64,000 nucleotides of DNA from Spirometra erinaceieuropaei. Taxonomy: Eukaryota > Platyhelminthes > Cestoda > Diphyllobothriidea > Diphyllobothriidae. A program made the translations under genes and the position numbers. The stretch lies in NCBI GenBank assembly GCA_902702965.1, contig CACRXP010000142.1, forward strand, positions 115,164 to 179,163, in the 5' to 3' direction. Below, piece by piece: positions 11,946 through 24,639 of the stretch (position 1 is its first letter; every line of letters begins with the position of its first letter). Under the pieces are notes generated by a model that saw only the letters and a list, made by a program, of their open reading frames with translations, was not told where the DNA came from and did not search any database.

Positions 11946-12640
11946 GACTGCAACCCCTGACCTCTGGACGCCCTCAACCATTTGCGGAATTCTACTATCT
12001 CTTACGTAACTGTATAGACCTTTGGATGAATAATCGAAAGCATGAGTACGCCGAACATGACTTCTTGAATATGACTTAGCTTCTAGCCAAGACTGCATAG
12101 TTTGAGGAATCTGTGTACTCTACAGGTCACGGTTCCATTTATATATCATTTAGTATTCTGCATGACGAGACGTCTAGAAATGAACTGGCTCCCCTGACAA
12201 TGTGCCGACAAATCCAAGGTCTCCCAGTTGATAAGCCAGCGGAGACATTTGTTTCGACAGCCTTCACTGAGGCGAGTGACCATAAACGCAACTGAGTTCA
12301 CAAGCCGTCTCACTGGGCCAGCAACAGCCGTCAGGGTTCTTGATCCCGGCGTGGACCGCATGCATGCGCTTCGGCCTCGCCCGCCAGTAGCCAATCAGCG
12401 AGGAGTGCAACGTGAACTGGCTTCAGGCTTTCGCTACGCCGACGAAGGGTCACGCGTGCATTGAGCAGTGAATTGACAAGAAGCATATTGTGGACCGAAA
12501 GCGGCATGAGTAAGCGACCACATCAGCAGTCGTGAGGGTGAATTATCACGGATCTGCCGAATCAGGATTCCCAATAGCAGTCTTAATCTCTTATCGACGT
12601 TTTTGTCAGAAAATACTATTGCTTGCTCTCTCGAGTTCCT
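11946..12640. other. No gene recognised
   Basis: Short open frames exist on both strands around 12113-12464 but overlap one another and show no family similarity that I recognise. Confidence 0.4.
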
Positions 12641-13448
12641 TAAAGTGTGTGACTGATCTCACGAAATGTTGGCCGAAATTCAGAAATGCGTCCTCAGTTA
12701 GGGAAGATCACCCAGGTAGGGCTGTAATATTAATTATCATGAGGCAGGATGTCAGGATGCCAGCTTTTAAATGCACTTCTTTTTGGCCTCCATTAGAAAC
12801 CACATTAGGAAAAAATACTACTTATATACCATAGATTTTTCACATTTATTCTCGATGGTCTTGTAGATTCAAATGTATTTTATAGAAAACATGCATAAAA
12901 ATAGGCATTTCTCCACTCGTTGGGCAGAAAATCACGTTTGTCTCAAATTATATACCCAAAGAAGGGGTATATTGGGGTCTTGAAAATGTTTCCCAATTCC
13001 CGAGGGGCATTGGTAAACGTGAATATGCGAAAAGAGTATGGATGTACACCGTCTGGTCTTAAAAAATCTCCTGATTAGAAAATTTTAAATACCATAAAAT
13101 GTCCTTTTTTCCAGTATAAAGTGCGAAAATAACGTCATTGTTTACTGAATGAGTAAATGAAATCATATCTTTGGGCATTTTCTTTATAAAATTTATTTAA
13201 ACTTCAAGGACCATCGAAAATCAACATGCAAAAATTTTTGCTAATTATGTTGTCATTTTGTATTGACGGCGGTTTTCACAGAATGTCAAAAAGAAATGCA
13301 TTCAAAATCTGACAGCTTGGCGAGTCTGAAATACTATAGGAGAACACTGCATGATAATCCATATCACAAACCCGCCGTGTAAGTCATCCTACTCGAAAAC
13401 GCATTTCAGAATTTCGATCCTCATTTCATGAGATCGGTCACGCACTGT
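12641..13448. mobile_element. Family B long-TIR element (B2)
   Basis: The left end (GTGTGTGACTGATCTCACGA) and the right end (TTTCATGAGATCGGTCACGC, then ACTGT) are inverted copies of each other with a few mutations. The conserved internal words AAATGCACTTCTTTTTGGCC and CCATCGAAAATCAA appear in the expected inverted positions. No transposase was seen. Confidence 0.85.
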
Positions 13449-16400
13449 GCTTTTTTAAACTCCACAACACATGTTCAATGGACTTTTTCTGGCATCACAA
13501 TCAGACGTTTGTTCCATTGGACTTCTGAATGTAAGCCTACTAATGTCTTTTCTACAGCGACGGTCAACGTTTTCTCAAAAAATAGTATGATTTCGCTTTT
13601 TGAATTTAATCTCCTTTGGTATGTATGTCTGACAGTACGACGCCAAGTTGCCCTACACTGCCTTCTTCAATTCCGTGAAGCATTTTGTAGTTGCCTTATA
13701 GTAGGAACTATCATGATACTCTCTTAAATTTACTGTTCTTGTGCCTGTAAACCAGAAAATCACAATTTCAGGCAGAGTCCTTATCGTTGTCCCTTCGGGG
13801 GCATGTCATAACTTGCGTCTTTATTTTACCCTCCTTCTCAGCATTTTTCCCGAAATGCAAGCGCGTTTCCTCACGAAAACAATATCGGACCTTTTATCGG
13901 ATGTCATTGTGGTGGAACCAAAATGAGCTTTTTATCCGATAAGCAAAGTCTTCATAGTTAAATCTCCCTTAAAAACGTTCTATATTACATGAGAATCTCA
14001 ATACGCCTGGATAAAAGAGTGCTTCAGCCATGTGTGTAAGGCTTCATCCTTTTTTATGTTGAGTAAACTCTTCTAAAAATCATTGCAGAGGCAGATGCCT
14101 TTCCTCTGCAAAGATTTTATCCTACTCTTTATTTGCGACATGAAAACAACAATACTACTTTATTGGCATTCTGTCGGAACATTCAATGTATACGCGAGTG
14201 CTGATAATAGTTTGATGACGGTCCCCTTAGTTTCGCTCTAATTAATCAGGCGCGTTCACGGATTTATGCAGGTCTTCATATGTTTTTAATGAGACATAAC
14301 CTAATTAGGACATGACTACATGGGGCTCCAAGATAGCAAAGATCGACGAGTGTAGCACAGTCCAAAATTTTGGCTAGACGCACCTTGACGTGTATCCTTG
14401 AAGGAATTTTCATCCACAACTTCAGGTTGTTTCAAAATAATATTTTGGCCACCTTTGCTCTCAAAAACAAACATTTTTCACGATAATTCGCCATCTTTCT
14501 AGCCCTCACTGCCGGGTAAAACGAGAATAAACATACGTTTATTTTACGAATTGTCAGTCATACACGAAATGTAAAATGAGGGCGTGACATTTAAAAAAAA
14601 TTATTTCAGTAACGGTTTATGTTTATGCTTCGAAGATGACTGTTTATTATTTAGACGCTGTAGGGAAAATCGTACAAACACCATAAAACGGACAAGCTAT
14701 TACGGATTAAACGGGGTCTGGAGATCTGAAAAAAACTATCTTTTGACCTTTCGCCGGCTTATACTTTCTAACTTACCACCTCATAACTTAAATCACTGGT
14801 TTTTACCTGACTATATTTTTCTATTTACCTTGCGCTCTTTGTCAATTTTTTTTACTCTGGCCACTTGCAAAATCTCATAAAATTAAGGGCGACACAATTT
14901 GTGAAGGCACATCTATAATGGAGACTGTTGATCACTCTAGTAAACCGAATCTCATATGCAAAAAGCATTGTTCTCACGAGATTACGGTCGTTAACATTGC
15001 ACAATGTCCTGTTCCTGTGTACGCAGAAATCCCTTAGACATTTTATCTACATAGGTCAGCACGTTACTGAGTGTGTTTTGTTCTCTCAGCTTTTACGAAG
15101 AGCATGGTTATATGCTGTAAATCTATTAATCGTTAATTTTGGCCTAGGCTGTGAGGAACTAAGGAAGCAAATCTCACTTTCTGTTGTCTAATTATTGCCT
15201 TCTTCAAAAGTCAGAGCCGATTTTTGAGACAGCAATGTCATTGAAGAAGTTTTTGTTTGGCAACAGAAATTGGATTGTTCTCTACCGAAATCACCATTAC
15301 AAATGCTTGCGGTAAAAGAAACTCGAACTATCGAGAAATGCTGCCTGGATTCTGCATTTTGCTCCTCTGCAAATCAATCGACAACTTCCACTAATGATGT
15401 AAATTGACTTGGATTTGTTCGGACTCTAATTTTGTGTTACTTCTCTGGTCTCGTCCCCGTCCTTCAGAGGAAATTTCTAACTACCTTACGTAGGTTCTGA
15501 ATTTTATACCTTCTAGTGGTAAACGAATTCCACGTTCTGCACCTAGCGTCTGCCGGACATCAAAGTTCAGCGCTTTTTGACAGGCAAACTGACGGGCTAA
15601 ATTATGTGAGTAACCACTTGTGTATTTCAATTTCCTGCCAAAGACAAATCACGTTCCCGCGTTTGAAACTCTGTTTATTTTAGATATGTTTCCTTTGGTA
15701 ACCTTAAAGTAACCTTGTCAACTAAAGCCTCCTTTCTTCATAACTTCAATTAGGCAATCAAAAATCGGTTGCAAAATTATTGGAATAAATATTCAATCAA
15801 TTCTGTTACCGATTAAGTAGTTTGTATTACTTTCGACTGCAAACTGTATTACTCCCTAATGGATTCATTAGTGATAGCAAAGTAATCTTGCTAGCGAAGG
15901 CGCAAATTGAATATATTGTCCTTATTTCTGGCAAGACGCGTGTGATAACCTGAAAACAACTGTCATAATCTTATGAATTGCCGCCTGATCCAGTGATATT
16001 TTGCGACAAATGACGACCTTCCACTCTGTTTACCGACCACCCTGGGAATACTTTTACCTATCTAATATTTTTTGTCTTCTACATTGTTTGGCGCAATATT
16101 TACGCAGATCTGTGTTTATTGGAACAGTCCTCTCCTCTCTCTCTCTCTCTCCTGTTCATGCTCAAAAAGCGATTGCGACAGAACGATAAAGTGCAAAGCA
16201 AAAGTTGTAAATAAAACTTTCTGACATATTTTTGTCTACATGAAGAGGGAAAATGAGATTTTGGATTAATTTATAGCCTGTGCGCGATAGCTGTGTCTCT
16301 GTTGAGATGTTTTTTGACCCACAATAAAAGGTAACAAAATGAGGGAAAGTGTAAAAAGAGTTGTTCGTAGTTTGTTGAAAGTGCGTTTTGTTGTTTTATT

Positions 16401-16859
16401 GCTGTCGGGACGATTTTTCAAATTTACGGCCTATTTGGACTTTGCTGAGGCAAACGGTCTAAAAAAGATGTCTTACCTATACGATGACGGTAAAGATGAG
16501 AATTTTAAACGAAAAAAGCAGCAGGAATATATTAATAATGAAAAGAATCGCGATCACTTATCACTCTTTTCGTTTTACATCATGGTGTTGGACAAGGTGT
16601 AACGCATACACGACACTTTGAATGCGTTCAAAAGGAAAATGAGTAGAAATTTCATGATTTCCCTAAAAGACAGGTGTACTTTGACTTTAAACAAATTTGT
16701 TAGTTCCGCACATATTCCCATGTTACACTTGAAAAGTTAAGTTGGCAAACACGTGTTTTCGGTAATTCTTTGTCGGGCCAGTCGAGTTACATGATAGAAT
16801 GTCAATGTACAAAATTAACAGTATATATAGGTGTCTGAAGGGCTATTATGTCATTAACA
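13449..16859. other. No gene recognised
   Basis: About 3.4 kb of AT-rich sequence with scattered open frames under 100 codons (for example 14584-14880 and 16339-16602) and a CT-rich run at 16128-16150. None shows a motif I can name. Confidence 0.4.
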
Positions 16860-17365
16860 CTCATCTTTCTCACGCCGCCCGCATGACAAGGTCGGCGAGT
16901 TTTGGTCCTCAGAGCCAGGGGAGGGGGAGTAAAAGAGTTTTTGAGTGATGTTCTTAAAGTGAGTACACGGAGTACCCATCGCTGTAACTAGAGATTTGAG
17001 GCGACATATCGTCATTATTTGAGGTTGGCGTTGGCCACAGTTAAGACCTCTTGTGTCCGGGTTTTCTGACAGCATGACACCGGGTTAGCTAACCGTATAG
17101 CCACTGCCTCGGCTGTTGCTCGTATCCGTTGGCGTAGGGCTTTAGGGAAGCTTGTTGATGTCCGGTAGACAACCTGAAATACTTCCTTAGCATCGATTCG
17201 GTGATTCGCATCGATTAAATATGCGAGAATAGAACTCGAAATCGACCGAGTTTCACCTCTGTCTAGTCAGGCGGGCGTATGTTCACGCATATTCTTTACC
17301 AGGCGTCTCGTTGTGCGGCCGATGTATCCCGCTCCACAGGAGCAAGTGAACGAGTAGATGCACAC
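16860..17365 (-). pseudogene. GIY-YIG endonuclease fragment plus 3' region, lineage 2
   Basis: The reverse strand encodes CSCGAGYIGRTTRRLVK, MREHTPA, a stop, then LDRGETRS. These residues form the YIG half and the following Arg/Glu-His region of a GIY-YIG nuclease. About 500 bp align with the copy at 24.1-24.6 kb, including a shared noncoding tail (GTTCTTAAAGTGAGTACACG on the plus strand). The fragment is 5' truncated with no RT attached. One in-frame stop and several frame changes make it inactive. Confidence 0.65.
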
Positions 17366-20300
17366 TGATGTGGCCTCCAACGGTAGTCTCTCTTTACCGT
17401 ACGAGAGTATGAGGGAGGTAAATGCAGAGTGTTAATGACTTAATAGCCCTTGCGACACCTATAAACATTGTTGGTTTTGTACATGTTCATTTTTTCATGT
17501 AGCTATATTGGCCTGACTAAGAATGACCGACAACATGTGTTTGCCAACTTGACTTTGCAAATTTGTTGGTTTCAATAATTTCCCCCACCGTACTTCCTCA
17601 TCTGTCCCCGCCTGTCACTGAGAAAACAAGCGTCGTGTGCTCTCTTGTCCCTATTGGGAAGATACCTTCGATTCTTGTTAAAATGAAAGTGCATAAAAGT
17701 GCAGACGTTAAAGTGCACCGCATAATTGTGCCTTTGTCAAATAGTTCTCGCAATTACCAAAGAATTATCAGTGACTCACAAAATAGCTTTAATTTCCCGA
17801 TTTACCAAAAAATTGCCCGATGTATGACGGAAACACGAGATACTATTTCTGTACATTGTTCTCAACAACTTTAGTCTATTTTAAATAAAATTGATGCTTC
17901 TACTGCGAACGTGATGCCACTTGCGTTGACATCTAAACAGACATTTTTTTCCACCATCCGCAGTTCAAATATTCCGACTAAAAGAACATCGCGATAAGAA
18001 TGATTTTCAAATTCAGACTAACTTATTCACTTGCCCTTTTTAATAACTGGTTCAAATATGCGTCGGAGACATTGGAGAAACTTATAATTTAATCCATTAT
18101 TATCGCATCTTTCCATTTTGCAAATTCATTTTTATATCTAGTGCTGTGCCTAACGTAGCAGTTGCAATAAACGTTGCTGTCCTGGTTTGATTGTTAAAGT
18201 ATTCGAGAAGGAATATCATAAAAAGTCCGTTTACGTGCTCTAATGTATTGGTTTCCAATTATTAACTTTTAATCCACTGTAAACAACGATGGTATAGATT
18301 ATTCTAAATGTGATTTCTGACAGTTCTGCAAGGCTAATCACACTTCCTAGAAGGATCGGAAGTAAATGCATCCTCCAATTTTTGAGGGAAATATAGCCGT
18401 TATCAAATCTCGCATATTTCCTTTTGTATCACAGAAGGCTTTTTAGTATTTTTTAAGTGCTGCTGGATCGTTTTCCGGGCTTACGAACTTCGCTGTATTT
18501 CGTTAATATACAGACTTAGATCGTATTGCTCACTACGTTTCTATCTCTTTCTGTGTTTAAATGGTTCTAGAGAAACCCAGTTTTACTGTGTAACAACGAC
18601 ATGGTTAACAACCCTAAAAATACTACTTTAAAAGTGAAAATATGCACCAAAAAGTGATTGTGAGTAAGCCAAGCCTGAAGGGTCCAAAAACGGACGTATT
18701 TTCATTATAATAACAAAAACGTTTGAACGGAAAGAATTGTAAGAGTTTGTTTATTGCCTTATGATGCCGAACCGTCCGTCATTGGAGTTTGGCTTGGTTT
18801 TGTAACTCTTTCTGGTAGGGTTAATTTTAGACACTGCTCTGGTGTTAACCTATGCCCACGATTACTGTCGTATGAACGCACAGCTAAAAGGTCAAAATTG
18901 AACTGAAGAAATTCCTCAGGATGGGAAAGACTAAGGGGAATTAATGAACGCTCATAGCCGTGAGACTGTTCTCAGCGGCTACTTTCATTACGGTAAATGT
19001 TCGGCTTCTGGATGTTTCCACTTTTAGGAAGGTAAAAACCTGCCTTATATCTTGCGGTGTAGTTTCTTTAAATTATATTTACTCATTAGCTGATAAGCTG
19101 GACTCGTTTCCTCAAACTAACACGTCCCGGAATTTGCCTTCACAAGTTCTAGCTTACTTTGGAAAAAGCCTTTCTGTACATGTAATTTATGCTATGTAAG
19201 CTCCGCTTTGTTCTAGTCGAGTAATTTTGATTTAGGTAAAAGGAGCTTAAAAAGCGTAGCAAAAATACACGGCCGCCTGTCATTTAGATATTAAACGAAA
19301 TGGGAACCGAACCAAGTCATGCAAAATGATAAGGAGTCAGGTAATGCAAATCCCTACTTTGCGTTCTCATAACGTTGCCCGTTCCACTTTTTAGCCTTTA
19401 ATGTTTTAATTACAATGTGCGCTTCTGCCTTCACCAAGAGAGTTTACGGCTTGCGAACCGTCTTACGTACCTGCGAAATTCTCAATGCATCATTCCCGTG
19501 GAATAATTAAAGGAAAGCTGGTTTTATTGCATAATTAGAGATCGTACCGTGAAAGCACCTAGACTAACGTGCATCGCACGCTGCTTAGTCACAAACACAC
19601 ACACACATTCAGGCACCCTCACAGGACAGTTGAGCGAGGGGTCCGTTTCAGTGAAGAAGTATTTTTATTAACGGTGCCTCTTGGTAGAATGAAAAAGATA
19701 CCACCACTAGCAATATTTTGACGGTTTGTCACATACCTAGCCTACCGTTTTATGATATATAAAGTGATCAGGGGCTGCTCTACATGCCAAGAGTTTTACT
19801 TTATGCCAGTGCGTCGGCACCCGTTGATTTAAACAAGTTCGGTTTAGTCAGAAAGGTAAAGATGCTTAAACCTAAATGCTGATCAAAATACGTTAGTGTG
19901 TTTGACTAACTCTGCCCGGAACGCTGTCCTAAATAGAACTATTTTTACAATTTTTTGGGACGGTCTCTTTTCAAAGGCTCATCTATCCGAAAGGAGCGCA
20001 TCGTGAAATCTTGAGAGTTGCGCTAGCTTCGAAGATCTGGTCTTGAGCCATCGTGGGTTGCCGCATATAGGACTTCCAGATTAAAATTAAGGAGTATAAC
20101 TGACGAACAGAGGAAAAAACAAAATAGTCAATCTGGACTTAGTACCTATTGTCTAGTCGGACACATTCTGCTGAGTTTAACGGAGGCAAATATTATTTGG
20201 CCGTAAAGCTCGAAGGGGCATTTCCCAACGATACCGGCATACGCCGAAATGACCGAATTTGCAGTTTAGAAAAGGCTCTCGTCTCGAAGAATAGTTGACT

Positions 20301-20770
20301 ATTTGGCATATACTGGAGAAATAAAACGCTGGCACTAGTAAACTATCAGATGGATCAAAGATATGGTGAGTGAGCCGGTTTTTTCTTAAGAGCAAGATAA
20401 ACAAAATCTAGGTGCCTCCTAATCATTCGGAGTTTTGTCATTTACATGAATAAATATATCTTTTCCAAAAAAAACGCCTATTCTTCTGCTGTCAGTGCTT
20501 GCGCGATGATAGATGAAAACAATGTATGCTTTCGTGCATTCGCCACAGGAAATAAAAAATGTACTGACAGTGGAAGAACGCTTGAGTTAAGCATGCCTTC
20601 AAGGCAAAAGTTAAAAATATATATTTTATGGCTCTTATTAAATACTTCAGAAGAACGCAGAGTACGAATCGATGCGACCGTTTTGAAGAATCATTTGTAT
20701 TAGGGAAAAGACTCCTAAATCTTCCCTGCCAATCGTAATCCTTGGATACCGAATGTATGTATTTTAACCA
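17366..20770. other. No gene recognised
   Basis: AT-rich sequence with no supported gene. There is a short CA-rich run at about 19590-19606. Open frames at 17563-17874 and 18960-19199 have no recognised motifs. Confidence 0.4.
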
Positions 20771-21662
20771 ATTCCGTGAAAGAGCGATCAAAATTCTGAA
20801 ATGTGCATTCTACTAGAAGCTGTTTTTAATGCTGACTTTCGTTCAGTAAAATCTCAAGATTTAAAAATTTCGCCATGTAGGCGGCTTCTGATTATGCTTC
20901 TACCTGGTCGTCTGCAAAATCACACTGGGTAAAAAGTGCCTACCTAAGGAGTGCACATTTCCCTTCATTGCTTTTGATGTCCTCAAAATTTTAAACGGAT
21001 TTCATTAAACAAATTCACAAAAAGCCTTTTTCCTTGGTAAAGAAAGTTTGCTTTTCTCAAAGTTAATACTTAATAAGAAGTTATATTTCAAGTTTAAATC
21101 TTGTAAACTTTGGCTGCCCCTGGCCCAGTGATTTCAAGCTTAATTATGTTCACTTTGCGTGTAGGAAAAATTATATATTATTCATATAACGCTTAGAGGA
21201 TTCTGCAAAAGAGGGGGACTGGGGTGTTCATCTAATATGCATCGTTGACAAATTGGCAGACGCGATGTCGCATAAAAGTGCCTTTCACAGGTTTAAGATG
21301 TCTCATAATTAAAAGATATTTCGAATCGAACGCCATTTGTTTTTATAGGATCAAATCGGATGCACACTTAAATGGCTACGGAAGAAGAACGAAAAAATAT
21401 TTATATGAGTTTTTCATTTAAGTAATCCGAATTCACTGAGGAGCTTTAGACCAAATAAATAATATTATTTTTTCCTTTTAAGCAGTCGTTTTCTCATCAA
21501 GTGTAGTTTTTGCAGTTGACTAAAATAGCTCACTCAAAAGCCGGTATTATGGAGTAACTGAAATGTCTTTGGATAATGCTTCACACTCATCAATTTTACA
21601 GCTACAAGTAAATAATCCTTCCTAGTAAAAGACGGCCCTTATGAGTTAGCCCAGTAACTGTA
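20771..21662. mobile_element. Old, diverged A/B-type long-TIR element (A6)
   Basis: The right end reads ATGAGTTAGCCCAGTAACTG TA, close to the family A terminus. Upstream, TCAAAAGCCGGTATTATGGA and the TAAGCAGTCG block match the 3' arm of A4. The left end is only recognisable from ATTCTGAAATGTGCATTCT. It is heavily mutated, and the left boundary is approximate. Confidence 0.55.
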
Positions 21663-22102
21663 CTTCCAGACATTTCCAAGGGCTTGGTATGACCACCACT
21701 TGAGGTAGTTTTAGTTGCTGCTGAGTTTTCGAAGTTCACTTTTTATATAGCAACTCTTTTAACGCGCCTAACGGGGAAGCTATTGGAGAGCACTCGAGTT
21801 ATTTAGTTCTAGATTTTATGATAAACAGTTGGTTTGCAATCGCTGAATTCCTTTACCGTCAAAACACTGAAGTAGATGGACGGCCGCGGGCCGCCAACAG
21901 CAGTAGGCATGCAGGTGTGAGATGGGGATGACAGCTGTCAAGGTAACATTCGCAGAACGTTTTTAGCCTCTACGAGGTAAACAAAAGTATGCCAATCGAA
22001 AAGAAAGAAAATAGATTGTCTGATTTCTTAAAAGGCAGGAAAAATTGAGCAACAGTGTGCTTAGAGTTGGCGTTATTATACAAATAAACACAAAAAGGCA
22101 GG

Positions 22103-22270
22103 TACAGTAGGTGGACTAACTCATGAAATCTCGACAAAAATTACGAAATGCGTTTCCAGTTCGAAAAAATATTTAAGTAAAGCTGCAAAACCAATCATCA
22201 TGCAGCCCAATTCTATAATAGTTTGTTTACCCCCCCCCGGAGGCGGGCTTTCGAAAAAACTTCCTTTAGG
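22103..22270. mobile_element. Solo left arm of a family A element (A5)
   Basis: TACAGTAGGTGGACTAACTC begins about 165 bp that match the left terminal repeat of A4 through GGCGGGCTTTCGAAAAAACT. The similarity then stops and no right arm follows nearby. A C-run near 22231 replaces the usual CTCAGGATGC. Confidence 0.75.
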
Positions 22271-22739
22271 CTCCGAAGATTTTACCACGTCTGATAAAGC
22301 GGTATTGAGCAATGCCTGATTAGTTGTCAAGTCCAGCAGCTTCTCTTAACGTAATCGCTACAGAGGAATTTTCGCAGACCAACCAAAGGAGATTTTAAAC
22401 TGGCAACTGACCGGGAGATGATGCAACTAGGGCTGCATCTCATACTCTAACGTATATGGAGATACTATAACGAGACAACTGATGGGCATAGCCACTATTC
22501 TAGCGTAGAGAAGAAACTTCCAGAAAGCCTAAACGCAAAAGCCACTGGCTGGCCTACCGCGCACAAAAGTACTTTTAAATGCAAAAGAAGCCAGATCACC
22601 TCGGTGCTCAAAGAGGCGGAAATGAACGGCCGTTTAGGTACGCCTGAAAATGAACACTTTACTTACACAGACATAGTAGTAGAGTTTCAACTATTTGATC
22701 TGTCGAGACAAGCGAGGATGCGAGTTCCAAGAACTAGCT

Positions 22740-23060
22740 AACCAGAAGTAGAAGCGACCGGAAGCAACCATTAGGCGTCCGGTGATGAGAGCAAAACACC
22801 CAACGCCACGACACGATTCACCTACAGTGGTTTGTCGGAGCTGGCGCAGTTGCGGTCAAAAAAATTACGTGGCAGAATTGGAAGACTGATTCGGACGGCG
22901 AATAGCCGAATACGCGGCAGCAGTATAGAGGGAGGACGCCAACTCTCATGTCGCGGCCCATTCGACGAGTCCCCGCCACACATTCAAGTTCGATGAAGCC
23001 GATATTCTCGCAGGAGGTGATAAACGCATGAGCTGATCAGTTGTTCAACACGGTCGAAAC
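22740..23060 (+). pseudogene. Penelope-like element 3' fragment (linker plus GIY-YIG)
   Basis: The plus-strand translation reads RPEATIRRPVMRAKHPTPR, then SCGQKNYV, AEYAAAV, REDANSHVAAHS and FKFDEADILAGGDKR. This aligns across the linker and nuclease of the PLE at 41.5-41.8 kb. There are several stops and frame shifts. The RT is absent; the fragment is truncated on both sides. Confidence 0.75.
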
Positions 23061-23520
23061 GGTCCTCACGCGAACTTGTCCATATTGCAAATTTTGCGCG
23101 GTTGACAAATCATGTCTCTTCAGTTCAGTGAACCAAAATTGTCAAAAATGGCGTGCACCACAGAAGTGCTTTCCTTCTCCCCTCCTTTTTGTGAAAACGT
23201 CGGAAAGACTAACTCTTTAGGGATTCATTGCTTGTGGGATGTTCGGTCTATACAAAATCGGCGTATATCAGCACTTTAACATGGTAATTTGCCTTTCTTT
23301 CAGCAACAAGTGTTTATGTTAAGTACAGTCAGAGTCGTTCCTTGACAACCTTATATGTTGGTCAGGTTGAAATGTATCCTGACAAACATGCGAGGGTCTT
23401 AACCTCAACTGCCCTTCTGATCACTCAGTGACGAACAGGAGTTTCCCCAAAGCAACGAAAACCTTACTTTCATCTGCGGGAATTTGTGAACTTTCTACTG
23501 ACCAACGGTGAAATACTCGA

Positions 23521-23602
23521 TGCTTCCGTGGGATTCGAACCCACGCGGTTAGGGGAAGGCTTTAGTGCAGCCAGCGCTCTAGCCATCTGAGCTACGAGGC
23601 CC
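23521..23602 (-). repeat. tRNA-related SINE-like copy 1 (pseudo-tRNA head)
   Basis: On the minus strand a perfect pol III B box (GGTTCGAATCC, plus 23531-23541) and a good A box (TAGCTCAGATGG) lie at tRNA-like spacing, with clean D and T stems. The acceptor pairs at only 4 of 7 positions and the anticodon arm does not fold at the expected place, so it is not a working tRNA. A second diverged copy with similar flanks sits 300 bp away. A SINE head or a tRNA pseudogene are both possible. Confidence 0.6.
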
Positions 23603-23818
23603 CACCAGGGGACGTGAGTTTTATCATATCTAAGCGAAGTTACCCGCGCAACCTACTGCCACTCTTGGAATCCACCAAATCTGATACAGTAAGTTGATTG
23701 TCCAAGTAGAATTTCCTACGTAATTCACCTATAATACACCAGATTACTACCAAGCTCACGAAATAACCAGATGTTTTGGTAGATTTTGATTAATTCATTT
23801 TGACCCAACTGTGAAAAC

Positions 23819-23907
23819 TCGGCCCCTAAATAGGATTCAAAATCCACGACATCAAGGGAGCGCTTTAGTACAGCCAATGCTCTAGCCACCTGAATCACGA
23901 AGCCCTA
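23819..23907 (-). repeat. tRNA-related SINE-like copy 2, degenerate
   Basis: The minus strand reads GATTCAGGTGGCTAGAGCAT, TTGGCTGTACTAAAGC and TGGATTTTGAATCC, matching copy 1 at A box, middle and B box. The B box is damaged. Similarity continues a little beyond the tRNA-like part (CCTACCGAGAGGC against CCCACCAGGGGAC), which argues for a repeat larger than a tRNA. Confidence 0.55.
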
Positions 23908-24135
23908 CCGAGAGGCATGAAATTGTAATTCTGGATAAACAGTAAACTGTCTGGCTAAAATATAGACTGCAGCATATAATTTTGTAACCTTCGAAGCTAT
24001 TCTTAGCATTATATTTATTATTGGGAATTCATCATTTGAGTTAGATTTCTGTGCGCTTACAGTTGAGGACTCCATCGCTTATTCATCCTTGTGAAAATTT
24101 AATTAGTGGGAGGGTTTCTGGGAAAGTTCAGCGTT

Positions 24136-24635
24136 TATGGTCTCAGACAGCAGTGCAACATGCTGACTATTTGATAAGAAAAAAAAGAAGGAGAAGGAGG
24201 GGGTAAAAGAGTCTTTGAGTGATGTTCTTGGATTGAGTACACGGAGTACCCATCACTGTAATTAGAAATTTGAAGCGACATGTCGTCATCACTTGAGGTT
24301 GGCGTTGGCCACGGCAGAGAGAGCGTTTGTGTCGGGGTTTTCTGACAGCATAACACCGGGTTCGCTAGCTGTATAGTCACTGCCTCGGCCGTTGCTAGTA
24401 TCCGTTGGCGTAGGCCTTTAGAGAAGCTTGGTGGTGTCCGGTAGACAATCTGAAATGCTTCCTTGGCATCGACTCGGTGATCCGTATCGATTAAATGTGC
24501 GAGAATAGAACTCGAAATCGACCGGGTCTCACCTCTGTCTAGCCAGGCGGGCATATGTTCACGTACTCTCTTTACCAGGCGTCTCTTTGTACGGTCGATG
24601 TATCCCGCTCCACAAGTGCAAGTGGATTAGTAGAT
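24136..24635 (-). pseudogene. GIY-YIG endonuclease fragment, lineage 2 (best copy)
   Basis: The reverse strand encodes CTCGAGYIDRTKRRLVKRV followed by REHMPAWLDRGE and AHLIDTDHRVDAKEAFQIVY, an open stretch of about 170 codons that includes 24135-24554. The CxCGxGYIxRT...R...EH pattern is the GIY-YIG fold core as used by EN+ Penelope-like elements. It differs strongly from the 41-kb PLE (YVGETGRLLRTRLAEH), so it is another lineage. No RT is present within the next kilobase on that strand. Confidence 0.65.
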
Positions 24636-24639
24636 GCAC

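Noticed and set aside
23521..23602. Functional tRNA gene
   Set aside because: Pol III boxes are good but only 4 of 7 acceptor pairs form and the anticodon arm is out of place; a related degenerate copy lies 300 bp away, so a repeat is more likely.
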